Positions 33,441 through 46,780 of a DNA stretch of 64,000 nucleotides are shown here, in pieces. The notes under the pieces are model-generated. The model searched no databases and was not told where the DNA came from. It worked only from the letters and a program-made list of their open reading frames with translations. Where the stretch lies: assembly GCF_032854445.1 (NCBI RefSeq), contig NC_088303.1, forward strand, positions 36,899,501 through 36,963,500, given 5' to 3'. Every line of letters starts with the position of its first letter. The stretch's first letter is position 1. The position numbers and the translations under genes were made by a program. This DNA is from Liolophura sinensis. Its lineage: Eukaryota; Mollusca; Polyplacophora; Chitonida; Chitonidae.

Positions 33441-34868
33441 GTGTGTTCTAATGCAAATGTCTAGCATCACCATTCCTCAAAATGAAGCCTTACTATCCCC
33501 TGGTGGTAACTTGTGGAATTCAGTGCATTTTGAAACTGTATGGGTTGATACCAATTGGGCGTATTCGACATTTCTGAGGCAATTACTGGCCGTACGAGAG
33601 ATATCCAAGAAATGCAGTAAATAGAATCAAAGTGCTGTCCAGTTTTTATGCCTTGTCTTATTGTTTGGCACGATTTATGCGGTTTTGAAAAAGCTTTTCT
33701 GGAAGTCCTTGAGTTGCTGTGAAAAAACGAAGAATAAAGTACAAATATCAGGACAAAATTCAAACAGAGAAACATTGAGCAGTTCACTATAGATGGTTTC
33801 TGTATTCATCTTTTTCCGAATTTGTGTTTAGTTTTGACTGCTCCTGTTGTTTTACGAGATCTGTTGATGTGAAGTAACCATGACTTCAAGGCAGATAAAT
33901 AGAAGAGAACCAGCTTACTCAGATTTACTCTCTGTGGTAAACAATATTTTGATTGTATATATCAAATCAATTTTAGCTGCGGCGAACAGCTCTACTTGAG
34001 GACCTTGGTGCTCTTGCTCTTGTTGTTGAGGTTGGTGCACTACCTGTACAACCGTTTTTTTAAAAGGTCATTCTTTGCTGTTATTTAATTTTTGTGCATC
34101 ATTATGTTAACAATTTTGTTTTTGATGGACACAACCAACAACCAGAGTGACAAATTAAGAATAGCACAACACTTTTCTTCGGAATCAATCCCGCATAAGC
34201 TCATACTTTTTGACAGAGAGCACACAACAAATATGGCGTCTGTGCAATATGAAACTTATTCCACATCGGTCATGTTTTAATACTAGTCAAAACCTCGACT
34301 CGTAATCCTTTTGTGCTTTATACCAAAAATATCTGTTTTTGACAATTATCCCCACTGGGACGATGTCTCTGCTTAACATTGAATTCGGCCTTGGACGACG
34401 AATTTTGGATTCCAAATCTCAAGAGTTTGAGGGGTCTTTGTGACAGTAATCTCTCGACGGCACTCGGTTGAGGCCGTTACTACTGTTTTCGTCACTCATA
34501 AAACTAAACTTATTCGTAAAAGGGAAAACATGTGAATAGATTGTTAACGAAAAAAAGAAACAAGTTTGAACTGAGCCGTCATTTACCTTTTATAATATAG
34601 TGATCTAAAAGTAATAAATCCATACATATGAGACTAGCTAGCGCTGTATTGTTTAGTAGCTTGAAATCAAATAACACGCAAACAACATTGCTGCAAGACA
34701 ATTATTTATGCAGCTGTCGATATAATTACGTAAGGTCATTTTCTATCGATTGCCAGCTGTTTTCACAGCACTTAACCCCGTGTGTATTATGAATATCAAC
34801 ACTACAACATCTGAAGGGTTACTGCGCATATGATCAATCACCAAGATCTGTACAACTGAACCAGGTAA
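33441..34868. other. No recognisable feature
   Basis: AT-rich. Frames at 33467-33787 (-) and 34092-34280 (+) have no recognised domain. Confidence 0.4.
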
Positions 34869-34882
34869 CCAGTGTAACTGAG

Positions 34883-35245
34883 TGAGTGAGTGCTTGGGGT
34901 TTAACCTCGTTCTCAACAATTTTTCAGTCATATGACGACGAAGGAATCATTAGGGTGCATGCACGTGTAATGTGCCTCCTTGTTGCAGGACGGATTTCCA
35001 CCGCTCTTTTATTTAGTGCTGCATCACTGAGACGACTTACCGAAAGCAAGTAAGCCGCCCCGCCCGAGCCATTATACTGATACGGGTCAACCAGTCGTTG
35101 CACTATCCCCTTCATGCTGAACGCCAAGCGAGGAAGTTACAACTTCCTCTTTTAAAGTCTTAGGTGTGACTCGACCAAGGATTGATCCTGGATCTACCGG
35201 TCCCGAAGCGGACGCTCTACCAACTGTGCTATCCGGGCCGGTGGC
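34883..35245 (-). mobile_element. SINE family 1, full-length, perfect TSD
   Basis: The best-preserved copy. On the minus strand: head GGCCCGGATAGCACAGTTGG with TAGAGCG (A box), B box GGTCGAGTCACACC, body GAGGAAGTTGTAACTTCCTC, AGTGCAACGACTGGTTGACC, CGTATCAGTATAATGGCTCG, CAACAAGGAGGCACATTACA, tail TATGACTGAAAAATTGTTGA and a terminal (CACT)n run. A 14-bp target-site duplication CCAGTGTAACTGAG is perfect at 34869-34882 and 35246-35259. The central domain is shared with the other three copies. I suspect relation to the MetaSINE-type core described in molluscs, but have not verified it. Confidence 0.95.
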
Positions 35246-35259
35246 CCAGTGTAACTGAG

Positions 35260-37257
35260 AGATTCAAGGCGGTGTTCTGGTCGTTCACCGTGGATGTTCT
35301 AAATCAGACCCCCTGTGAACTATGGCCGTGTTTCTAACCGTCTTAATACACCTTAATGGGGGACAGGGTCGGCTCGCTGTTGTAGGAGAGCAGTTCGTTC
35401 AGTTACGTCTACACCGCAGACATTTTCATTGATTTTCGAAAGTTTGCGTAGTCACGGTAAGAAAGAGCATATGGAATTGTTGATACTCCGTGGGTAGCGC
35501 TGTCTTTGCTATAGCCTCATCAATCCACACTGCCTACTAAGCATTCTTAATGTCTCTTAACCTCCCCGTTTATGCCAGCAACATGTAAGTGTTTGAGGGT
35601 TAAACAACAGCTACTTATCCCCGAGACCCCCAGTAAGTGACAGATTATTATGTTCAGTTCATCTGGGATGGACAAATTAAGTGAGTCTTGTTGACTTAAC
35701 GTGGCGTTTGTTTGCTTATTCTGTTTGCTAAGTGTTCAAGTGCTCTCTGCGAAGTGGTCAAATTCTGACATTAATGGTAACGATGAACTTCGAGAACGAG
35801 GAAAACTTTTTAAGAACTCTCAAAACGGGCCATTAATCATAACTTGTGTAAATCATCTGGAATTACATCGGCATTGGGGTTGTTTGATTTCGTGTTGGTA
35901 TTACTGACAACCTTTGACAACATGTGATCCTACCGACACTTCCACTTGTGTGTATTCGCAAGTGGCCTTGCCAACTGATCTAACGGGGTTTCCCGGAAGA
36001 TGACTATAGAAAGTTCAGTTTTGATCATTACTCTTTTCATCCACTGGCCATTATTGGTGACAAATCATAGGTACTATTCTTAAGGCCTGGGGTCAGAGAT
36101 TTGCGGTGACAAGTTCGTGCGTAAGAACCTACATACCTAATTTGGTTACTCCATGCCTGTACGCGAAGGTCTGGCTACTGCTAACTTCCTGCAATTATAG
36201 CCTCAATACAACAACTAGTTTCCCACAAAGCTATGTTAGAATGTAGACTACAGAGTATATTATTGTATCCCCAAAGCAAGATTGAAGGTATATTACGAAG
36301 AATATGGACCCTATTCTTGTTTCCTACAAAGCAAGCATGAAAGTATAGTGCCACATAGAGCTTTTTATTTATACATCACTATAAAGAGGTAACCAACCGC
36401 GTTATTTAGGAAGTGTAGATCTAGAAATGCCTCTTACCAAGAGTCATAAAAAGGCTGTATTAGTTGTCCATCAGGCGATCTGCCTCTCGTATTGTTTGCT
36501 CTTAAACAAAACGGAATCTTGAATCAGAAAGGTTATAAATGCTAATAAACGTGAGTACGAGGTAATGCCACAAAGGAGCGGCCTGAGATCCGACAGTCTG
36601 TCTGGTATTTCTAATTTTGGACAGGAATATCTGAAAAATTGATAAACACCTCAGACCAATACTTATGTTTCCGCGTTGAGAACATTCTAGTCGATGTTGA
36701 AACGTGGACAGTATGACGTCAAATCTGATCAAAATGCCAAGACCAATGGCTTTCTCGCGACAATAACATGACGGCTGGCAACAGGTGAGAACTGATCACA
36801 GTCACTATTATAATCTCGTTAAGATTCTCATTAAAGTTTTATTCCTGGCGATGTTTTGGTAGCAAGGAAGGTCTAAAGAGACCTGGCTGACAACATACGA
36901 CAGCCGTATCGTTGGATTGCGACCAGATCCCCTGCCATATATCATGTAAGGGAACATACTTTTCAGGAATTTTGAGCTTATAGTGGCGTCTTGTTAAACG
37001 TAGAATTTCCACAACTTTGGTTCAGTATAAGCAAAGATTTTTTTTAGACTTCGTGAATCCCATGAAAACTGCATAAGGAAACTGCGACATGTTTCCCTGG
37101 GCAAAATCATGAACATTACATGTTCATTTATGATTACTGCTGTTACGACCCAAACTGTCTGTATTATAAAGAGATGGCTTGTTCGAAATACACGACAGTT
37201 TAGCCGCACAAAAAAGTAACCAAAACCAACAGATTTTATTTTACAACAATTTATTAG
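35260..37257. other. No recognisable feature
   Basis: About 2 kb of AT-rich single-copy sequence; short frames at 35701-35907, 36502-36732 and 36994-37209 show nothing recognisable. Confidence 0.45.
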
Positions 37258-37355
37258 CTTAACAAGAACAGATAATAAGACTTATACAAATACTAAAGCA
37301 CTTAAGTTTAACAAGAAAGGATAGCAGTATCTATACAAATACTAAAGTACTTACG
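37258..37355 (+). repeat. ~49-bp tandem duplication
   Basis: TTAACAAGAA recurs at 37259 and 37308, and ATACAAATACTAAAG(C/T)ACTTA recurs at about 37284 and 37334. This gives two diverged units with a period near 49-50 bp. Confidence 0.75.
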
Positions 37356-37557
37356 GTGTCAAGTCCAAACGGACGCATATATTCCACAATATATACCACA
37401 CAGGCATAAATGCTCAGAGGCAAATTCACAAGAGGGAAAATCCACAGTAACTGAGTGTATGACGAAATATACACAAAATTCCACAGACAGGGTCCGTGTA
37501 TTAATAAGCACTGTGTATACAAGAGCACAAATTAAACATACAAGTTCAGACTGACCA

Positions 37558-37612
37558 GGCGGCCACACGAGCGTCGTGGACAGCTTGTTGGCACGAAAGC
37601 CCAAGATATGTT
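37558..37612 (+). repeat. Dispersed repeat family 4, short fragment
   Basis: GGCCACACGAGCGTCGTGGA and CAGCTTGTTGGCAC match the 3' part of the copy at 23945-24145. Confidence 0.5.
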
Positions 37613-40239
37613 TAACGAGAGCCGATTTATGATGTCTCATATTTGTTATATTTTCTGATATGTTATCTATGCACGGATATATACAGTTCTTAGACAAAAC
37701 CAGTGGTAAATGTTTATTTTTCGGTAAAGATCTAGTGTGTAGCTACTGCTTGTAGCTGTCCACCTTCAACATGCATGAAGTGAAAATATTGATAAGAAAC
37801 ACATTTTCGTCATGACAGACTTACAACATGGAAAATAAAACCAGTGTGATAGCTCTCAAATGGTCACACCTAGTAAATACACTCTTGTCCATTTACCTCA
37901 GTCAGGGTTATATTTTAGCTATCCCTGTAAATGTGTCAGTAGTAGCAAATCAAGCGCCTCCCTCCACCCCCTCCCCGACTCCGGCAACAGTGCATCCTTT
38001 TCTGATGTCATATTTTGATGAAAATGAATCCATGATTTATGGTATAGGCCCAGTGACTGGATTTGACAGTTCTCATCACAATATAAAGGTCTACAAAATA
38101 GAAAGAAAAACCTGAACAGCGATGACGGTGTACCGATGGGTGAATACAGTTTACCATTGTTATGGTTTTATTCGCAATGTTCATGTAAATGTTTAAAATG
38201 TCGCAACTTCCACGTCCCCATGCACTCTGGCTTAAGCAGAATGAGTACAGTGATGTTAATTGCACTTTATTACATGTCAATGGTCTAGAAATACTCAAAA
38301 TTCTGTTTTGTCAGTATATTTAATAAACAATCGCTTGAAGGAACGAGGAAATATATAAGGATGGAAATGACTAATTTCTGGCTTGTCTTGAATTATTTAT
38401 CTCAGCACTGATATGTTTACTAAATCGTGTTACATGTAGTCTGTCGACTTAATTTTTCTAGAGCAACTCATGGTTATTACTTTTACTAATGAATGGAGCA
38501 TTTTTGGGTAAAATATTTACAGTTACATTCTTCATAGGTATCTCTTTACATTTCTCCGAGGAATAGACAGACTATAGTACATCACATACACGTCACATAC
38601 ACGTCACATACAGTTGTCATCCACTTCTTTCGCTTCAAAGGGATTTCGCCAATCCATGACGGTGAATAAATGTATGTGGATTTCATTTTAACCATTTCTG
38701 GTTCGTTGGTAACGTTAATCCGAAGTTTCTGTCGGTGTTTAATTCATGTGCCTCTGGCGTTGTACGAAAACAGCTTTATAAAACGCTGGATGCTTCAAAA
38801 AGCTAAAAAAAAACATTGTTACATTGAACAGAATTTGAATTATTACGTAACTCACACAGGATTAATATATATCACTGTGTGACAACGGATTATTCATAAA
38901 GAAGATAAAATCAATACACATAAATGCAGGTCACGTAGCCGGACAGGATCTGGTTTATTGGATTTGTTCCAGTTACATACATGTTTAAAGGTTTGCTTTG
39001 CATTGAATGTAAGACATTACCAGACTTCGTTGTTCTACTTCTTTTATCAGTATGACTCTCACGCGGAGGAACGACTTTCGGATTATCCAAACTGTATATG
39101 AAACAGATAAAGGTTAGATTCTTCAAAAGTACACTTTACGCTTCGCCTCGAGGGTTTTTTGCCAGGCAACTGGTTATGATTTCTCGTTATTGCGGCCTGA
39201 ATGGCTATTACTCTAATGGCCAGCACGATGAACAGCACTTGATATTTAGCTACTCAGTCGAGAGAACCGCAGCATTTGCCATTTTATTGCGTTTACTAAC
39301 CACTAGACTAACGGTAACCGTGGACCCTGGTTGTGAATTGGCATCCTCTTGACAGGCTTCACTTTGGAACTTTTCAGGCGAAACGGTTGCTAAGGAAACT
39401 AGATGTGAGAGAGGGCTGAAAAATGAAGACCTATTCTGTAATAGACGTCTTGTGTCAAACTGAGTGATTGTCGCCTGTATGCCACACTTTTGCTTGACTG
39501 AAACCATTTATTGGATTTCAATCCAGAGACAAAGCATCTTTTTCACTTCCGCTTGACTCTGCCTGGGAGAAGAAAAGGTGGCAAAAACAGCAGAGGAAAA
39601 AGTTGAAGAAAGGAATCCTTACGTCGTGCGAACTGGCTTATATGATAGATTGGAACAACACGTAGTATGATGCCAGTTACAAAACTGCATGGGAAATGTT
39701 AACGGTTCCAATAATGCATACTTCTCTGAACGCATTATTCTTGATTTGTATCAAGGCTAATTTCCAACGACCACAGCTGCTAGGAAGGAAATGTCACTGT
39801 TTAGAGACGTTGCGTTTTGCAGTATTAGCATATCTACGGATGGTAACTTTTCACTTACTTATATTTTTGCACCGACTGTGGTTCTTGAAATGCCAATTCA
39901 CCGTAATCAGTAGTTTCTGCTGTTGTATCAACCACTCAAATAATTAGATGGTTTTAAATTCCCATTTAAATAATTCTGTTGGCCAGCTGCTCTGTAAACG
40001 ACCTCATTCCCCAAACAATTAACAAACCAGCACAATGTAACAAATGACCCATATCCGCCCAAATCATGTCACTTTGGGAGGAGAGATCATCATATATTCA
40101 ACGAAAATATACTACCATTTAGCGAATTTGAGCACTGCTGATGTCTGCAGAGAGACATACTCATTCTACAGTGAGCAATCTTTCCCGTTTAAAGCAACAC
40201 GGGCCTAATCTGTGTAAGTCTGTATTGCTGATTCCTGTC
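37613..40239. other. No clear gene
   Basis: AT-rich. Several 60-96 codon frames on both strands (37828-38115 +, 38008-38298 -, 39098-39352 +, 39250-39507 -, 39696-39947 +) overlap or contradict one another and show no domain. Confidence 0.4.
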
Positions 40240-40400
40240 TTTGCGATGACTATGGGTGGCTAAAGTGGATGCGTGTGACTCCTCCATTGCAAGAGGACAG
40301 ACTCGAGGGTCAATTCTGGTCCAAGAATTGACACCTGAGTCATACCATTAAACACTGGTATGACTCTGCCGTTCTATCAGCTTCGACACACATGGACATT
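40240..40400 (+). mobile_element. Possible SINE head with hairpin
   Basis: GGGTGGCTAAAGTGGATGCG followed by CTCGAGGGTCAATTC is tRNA-like (A- and B-box-like spacing). An 11-bp inverted repeat GAGTCATACCA / TGGTATGACTC lies at 40337-40347 and 40356-40366. No tail or target-site duplication was found. Confidence 0.4.
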
Positions 40401-41049
40401 TCTACCCTTCGTTTCAATTTAATGTCCTCGCTTGTTATGATTTATGATCTCCAAAGCCAATATTAAATATCCATATTGTATATCAGAACGCAGTGAGGCT
40501 GTGCCCTTATTGTACTTTAATGATTCCGTTTTCGATACTTAAGTAGAGTGTGGTTAAATAGATACTTGTGTAGAAAGCGACAACCACCTGAGCCTAACCC
40601 ATCCATTACAAATCGTAATATCGAGAACCTGAAAATACAAAATCATTGGATTTAGTACTTCTGAATTAGACACAAACGACTTAAATAATGGCAATGCTTT
40701 GTTAAATGTATAGAATATGCGGAAAACCGTCACAAAACAAAACCCATGGCATTGCCGCAAGCGGAAAAAATTCCTACAAGCCTAAAGTGTAAAACGCATA
40801 TAGGAGCATAGAAACAAACAACCTTGAACGGAATATCTTGATCAGTATGAAAAACATTTGCAATACATATCTTGCTTCTTTTCCTTCTTTGACACCAGCC
40901 GCACAGTTTTGCGAACAACAGTTTTTTTTATCCATCAGTTTAAATGCAGTGAAATGCTTGAACTTTATAACATGGGCTTTATGGACTATATTGATAACGT
41001 TGAATGCCAGTGATGTGATGTTGAGTTTTTCTGCCTATTTCTGCCATAT
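40401..41049. other. No recognisable feature
   Basis: AT-rich sequence; opposed short frames at 40730-40918 (-) and 40838-41086 (+) show no domain. Confidence 0.45.
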
Positions 41050-41095
41050 TGTTGAGTACGGCGCAAAACACCAATCAAATAAATAAATAAATGTA
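41050..41095 (+). mobile_element. SINE family 2 tail fragment
   Basis: TGTTGAGTACGGCGCAAAAC, ACCAATCAAATAAATAAATA is the family 2 3' end. The body is not recognisable. Confidence 0.75.
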
Positions 41096-42679
41096 GTCCC
41101 CTAATCACACCCAAAGTAAGACTTTTGGGTGCTGAGTTAAACAAATTCTGGTGATATATTTTTGTACTACGAAGGTGATTTTTTTATTTTCAAATGACGT
41201 GCTCTTTTAATATTTTGTATGGGTTTCTTTTTGGCATATTTAACCCATTGTTGTACATATTCCCAGGATTTATGTCGGTGTGTATGCATAATTGATGTAT
41301 TGATCTTCCAGTACTAATAAAGCATTATCACCCAGCATGGTCGGCTCTGTTAAGTCATGGTTGCCACTGTTTCCACTCGAATGAAATCACAAAGCCTTCA
41401 GTATGTTAGCGGTATGATTTGAATTTAATAATATACCTTTATAAAAGTTTAATTGCATATAACATTGCGAATTGGACTACACTGTGATGTATGAGAGGGA
41501 GAGGAGCCGAATTAAGCCTTCAGAAACTTTCAGTGGAGTTTGCCCACTCTCTATCCTATATTATAGGGACGCGGAGTCGCCGATGCAGGTTTGACTAGCT
41601 GATCTTGCTGCTCTGTCTTTGGGTTTTCGTCACGGTTGCATATTGCTGTCTGGAAATTCGTGGTGCTATTGTGGTTCCACTCCTTCGTATTGTTGCTTGA
41701 AATGTAGGTTATGTTTTAATGTCTGGAAAGAAGACTGGATTTACATTAACTAACAAAAATATGACTGATGTGAGATCAATTTCTACGACACATTTGCGTT
41801 TAAAGAATACTGTCCACGATTATCAACAAGACGAACACCATCCCAACAACAATAACGATAAACAAAGACACAGCTCTCCAGTAGATATGTTCATCACAGT
41901 TATAAACAAATAGAGCTGCGTGAGACTACTGCCTTATTTACATCATTTCCCCGGTTATCAGCTTTTGAGTTATCGAGATCAAGCCAGTGAGCTGTCCAAT
42001 GACAGTCTCATTAAAATGCCAAAACGACATTTTGAAACCAGGAATGCCCCCCCCCCCGCTGTGTTGATAATCCATGATTATACAGTCTTCACCATATAGT
42101 GTCCAGACATCCCATGATTACCGATATGATCTCGATGTTAAAGATGTATACTTGACCTACTTGAACTCTTCCTAGTCCATATTTTGTATACCATTCATCA
42201 TCGTGTGGACGGGATAAACGACTCTCCCTGAGGGTTTTTCGGCTCATCTTTATCACGCGCACATGGTCATTAAATACAAGAGATCGCCGCTGTTTTAAAG
42301 GAACGTTTTGGCAGATTGTTCGAATGCCTTGCTTCCAAGTACAGGTCAGCCTAAATGTTCGAGCGTTATTTACTGGGACATGATGGTACATTAGCACAAT
42401 TTCGATCTGGTTATGACCAGCATTCTAAGCGGTCAGTTTGGCGAGAAACTTGATAAGGATATGGACACACAGTATTCACCCAACATCGGTATTTTTCTAA
42501 GGACGGCATCTTGTGGCACGACTTTCGCCATGATTCAAGACGAATAAACACACTCCGGTAACACCCAGAATACGTTGTTAAACTGCCCTGAAGGTCAAGC
42601 ATCGATCGCTATGACTGGCTACAGAAGTCAGGGAAGACAATATGACCGACTAATCAGACAACAATTAAGAGTTTTGCGT
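41096..42679. other. No clear gene
   Basis: A 10-base C run lies near 42048-42057. Frames at 41719-41913 (+) and 42089-42397 (-) show no domain. Confidence 0.4.
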
Positions 42680-42731
42680 AAGTTTCGTATTTGCATTCAG
42701 AAACTTAAGTTTCGTATTTGCATTCAGAAAA
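42680..42731 (+). repeat. 27-bp tandem duplication
   Basis: AAGTTTCGTATTTGCATTCA plus GAAA occurs at 42680 and 42707. The period is 27 bp and therefore keeps the reading frame. Confidence 0.9.
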
Positions 42732-43210
42732 GTGTTACCAAGGAAACTGTGTATAAGGTTTACTGGTTATATCTATTTTGTGAGGATACAAAACCCACCG
42801 CTTTAATGGCGAGTTCACGATGCGGTACCACTTCTATACGGAATACTAGAGGCAGCGAGAATTGCGTATAAGCGATGAATATGGTATTATCTATCAAAGG
42901 GTGGCCGCGAGGTCAGTGCATAGGAAATTTTACGCTAAGACACTGGAGGACGGCAGCAGACGATAGGAGCAAACCTCCGGGTCTGCCGTCGGGAGAGGAC
43001 GCCTGGTGAACCCGTCGTAGACACAGCTGAGGGACTAGTGAGTGGTTCTGCTCGCCAAACATTCCACATTCCTCTCAAAGCACCATTTCACTTTTAGCCA
43101 AGGGTCGCAGTGTAATGAAGAGCTGACCACATCGTTTAACCTGGATTCCATACGTATGTCCTGACCTAACTTCGCTCCTGGAGTCGACGAGCCCGTGTTT
43201 TGGACTGTAC
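42732..43210. other. No recognisable feature
   Basis: Locally more GC-rich (42900-43010), but no frame with a recognisable product. Confidence 0.4.
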
Positions 43211-43334
43211 ATGTGGCTATTCTGCTGTTGTTCTGTGACGATGAAACGCGCCGCGAAACGTACGAAGGGAGGTGGATACGGTAGTCCGCGAAGAGGTGTG
43301 AAGAATTTTGTGTACGCATATACGGCTCTTACGG
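43211..43334 (+). CDS. Possible first coding exon, unsupported
   Basis: An open frame from ATG 43211 (second ATG at 43241) runs through a CpG-richer patch to a consensus splice donor GGTAAGT (GT at 43335). The basic segment after the second ATG reads MKRAAKRTKGGGYGSPRRG. No downstream exon could be paired with it, no domain is recognised, and two frames on the opposite strand (43075-43365 and 43217-43402) are also open, so this may be chance. The frame without splicing ends at 43403-43405. Confidence 0.15.
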
Positions 43335-43340
43335 GTAAGT

Positions 43341-45985
43341 ACTCGTATTTGGGCAAATTTTTCATTTGGGCTGTCTGTCGGCTTGCAGCGGGAAACCGAC
43401 ATTAATCTGTATCTTTTGTCCGTGCCACACAGATTGGCCTATCACCTTTTTTTTACCATTACCCCATTTAGCTGAAAACCCCAATCCTTACTTTAACAGA
43501 ATGAACACCTGGTTGAACACGGAAGACATCGATCTTCGTCAGTATATCTGAATCAACGTTCTATATCGTTGATTTTGCATATATATCAGCAACAGGTGGT
43601 AGCAAGCGACTGCAGGCTGAATATACAGCTACTAGTCAATATCAGTTGTCATCATATTAGAACGATCCTTTTTTTTAACCAACGGTCCAACAGCCGTTTA
43701 ACTTTATCTGATCATACCAGAATTAAATTCAAAAATTTCTCCCTGGCTGAAGCCGTGTGTTGCGGTGTTAACTCGCCATATACTACATCGTACGTATTGA
43801 ACGCGAGTTCACAGTGTTTATCCAAAGCACATCTGTGTTTATTGATTCCGACATTGACGCACACGGGTAGGGTACTGTACAGGTAGAAAATTTAATTTTG
43901 AAAACGCGAGCGTGGTTATAACAGACACTGGGTCGATGTTAGCCATGAAGATATTTGAAGCGTTTTGCCCGAATGCGTATGTTTCTCGGTATTGGCTAAT
44001 TTCCGACTCTCATCTAAATACCGGGTAATGGTGGGTAATTTCAGATATCGTTTGTGGCGGCGCCAAACCCTAATCTTGTACCGCTGCCTATGGTAGAGGT
44101 TTTAATTATTTACGCCAGTTGTGCCTAACACAGAAGTTCGATATGGACCACATACAAAATCTGAATATCTAATAATGAGATAGACATCAGTCTATGAGCC
44201 GTCGGAGAAATCCATGTCGACATTGTGGGAAACGAGCAGTTGGTTCGGCGCACAAAATGCTCCATAATCTGTCAGAGTAACGGCAGCCGTTAAATCTCTT
44301 GTTACTGTCAACGTTAACATTTTCCAGATGGGAAAATTCCACACGGATTGAACCTACTATCGTTACGCTATTTTCCTTTGCTCTCCCTTTTGTGATCTCT
44401 GACCTATGCACGGCTCGGATTTCTTGTTTTCCCCTTTAGGAGATATACTTTCCCAGAATGCCGTGCGTGTGAAATGTGACACGTGTCAAGTCGACACAAC
44501 AATAACTAATACCGACAACATTGCAAATCATAAAGTAAGTCGATGGTTTAGGCTTAAGCCGACACCATACAGGTCAACTTTAGACCTTTCGCAGGAATTG
44601 CTCATTTAGCGAATGACGGCATTACCTCTGACCAGGCCTAATTGCAGACTCCCAATAAAAGCGTTTGATGCACGGACAGGGTGTATAGATGTGAACGTTT
44701 GTTTACCATAGAAGTTGAAATTTGTTTGAAAGACAACCAGGGGAATCGATGCGTTAATTCCTAGTGAACAAATTGAACTAGTGAAACCAACAAATATACC
44801 TAGAATGGCTTGGAGGGCATATTACGTGAATACAGAATGTGTGCAAATTGGCTGTGCATGGATCTGTACCTTAGGCAATACACCGCAACGTAACTAGATC
44901 ATACAAAAGGTTAGCCCAACATTAAATGTGATGTATGATTAAGTTTGAAGTCAGCACAAAGGCAACGATAATATCGGTAAACTTTTCATGATATTAACCG
45001 GCCTCTCTTTCGATATATTGCCATGACAAATTTGTTGACATATGTTGATTTGTGCCCCCATATCTATATAGGCCTTGAAGCATGATTACATGGACTTGTT
45101 CGTGCATTTCCCCTTAATGCAGGTTTCTTTGATACCTCGATAATGAAAGTGATGGTGCTCGTAGCGCTCGTGCATGATAAAGGGGAATTATAATTGTTAA
45201 TCACGATTTGGATAGCTTTTGTAGATTAGTATATCATTTTTAACACCCAAGGTCGATATGTAATGGTCCCATTGGCAGAGTATCACAGTAGGGAAATACA
45301 ATAACCAGTAAAAGTCTGTGACATCTTTGATCTAAGTCAGCAATGGGGATCTGTCCTTAGATTTACTGTAAGCACATACTGTGCTAAATACCACGCACGG
45401 ACCACAGTAAATCGTTCTACATACATGCCAACATACATAGGTATTCCAAAACGAGTTTTTATGCTGGCGTTTTTTCATGCAGTTTTTGCATAACTTAGAC
45501 GATCAGTTCTTACTTAGTAAACTTTGCCTACATCCACCAATCACCATGCGTGTTGCATAATGGGTATATCACTATCTAAAAATGAAACGTTGTGTAGGAT
45601 TGACTGAATCGGGTTCCGAAGAAACGATCAGGGAGAAGTGACATTTATCAGATTTGCTTTCCAATAAACTTTGGCCGTTCCCAAATAACAAAGCATCTGG
45701 AGAATATTATTTACCTACTCAGTGATGCTATCCAGCTGGGCCAGGGCAATGTTAAGTGTTTCTGCTCATTTTACAGCTCTGGCGTGGTGATGTAAAAACT
45801 GAGGAGTCAATACCTGTGTTTTTATTGAATGAGGGAGACTGTAAGTAAACAGGGATTGAACGGAGAATTGAAAACATGGGAAAAGCCAGGAAAAGGCTTA
45901 CTGAGCACACGCACTTTTAGCTGGTCGACGTACAGGGTGCAGAATCAACCTGAATAACTTTACATGTACATGTACGGTAGGGCCT
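43341..45985. other. No clear gene
   Basis: About 2.6 kb. Frames at 43569-43886 (+), 44187-44411 (-) and 44406-44609 (+) have no recognised domain. Confidence 0.4.
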
Positions 45986-46554
45986 AAAACGGTAAGGAGG
46001 AGAATTGGCCTCAGAGAGGTACGATAAGAAAGTGCAAATTTCAAAATTCCAGCAAATTTCTGTGAATTTCCGAATCAGAAATATAAAACTTGGTCGAAGC
46101 ACTCTTGAAAGTTATGACGCCATAAAGAGGTTGTTCAGTAATGACCCTCAAAAATGCACCGTCGAACAAAAACATGTTACGCGTTGCGGAACTATAAGGC
46201 TGAACATTTGTTACATGTATTTAATTGATTGGTGCATAACTGCGTGCTCAAGAATTTTTCAGAAAGTTACATTTGTGGTGCAGTGATTTTCCCCACTCTA
46301 GCGTGTCTAACGCAAAGAAAAGAAAAAAAGATATTTCAATGATTGAAGTAGGCTACCATTTTCGATTTATGACCTATTCATTGCTTGAGTGCATGTTTGA
46401 AGCTTTATGAGTCGCATGCTTGTCATATAACACGAAAAAAGTAAAACAGGACTGAAAAAAGTGTAGCAGCAGCTGTCAATCACAGCTATAGTCAGTTTCG
46501 CTTGTTGAGTTGCACAGTTTCGTGAACTGGGCCGATTCCCCGCCTTACCATACC
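45986..46554 (+). mobile_element. 569-bp MITE with terminal inverted repeats
   Basis: Left end at 45991 (GGTAAGGAGGAGAATTGGCC) is the inverse of the right end ending near 46548 (GGCCGATTCCCCGCCTTACC), about 17 of 20 bases matching; the right side continues to CATACC at 46554. The interior matches the two halves of the 2.9-kb unit at 15986-18883, and its right end matches 55543-55690 inverted. It has no coding capacity: the 93-codon frame at 46005-46286 has no domain. Short size, inverted ends and several copies define it as a non-autonomous DNA-transposon-like element; superfamily unassigned because the target-site duplication is not visible. Confidence 0.75.
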
Positions 46555-46780
46555 ATTTCTTTACTTTGAACTCACTATATGGATAGCTATTTATACGTGA
46601 AAGTTCAACTAATAAGGTCATTTAACATTTCGTCAAGCACGTATGACTCGTAACTGTTTAAGTTTTCTGGAAATCATGAATTTGCTGACTAGAAGAATCC
46701 TGTAAATTTGAAATCGTCTTGAGTAGGTCAAAACCGCTTCCAAATGTAACCTGTAAATAGTTCTCTAAAGGCAATATCTT

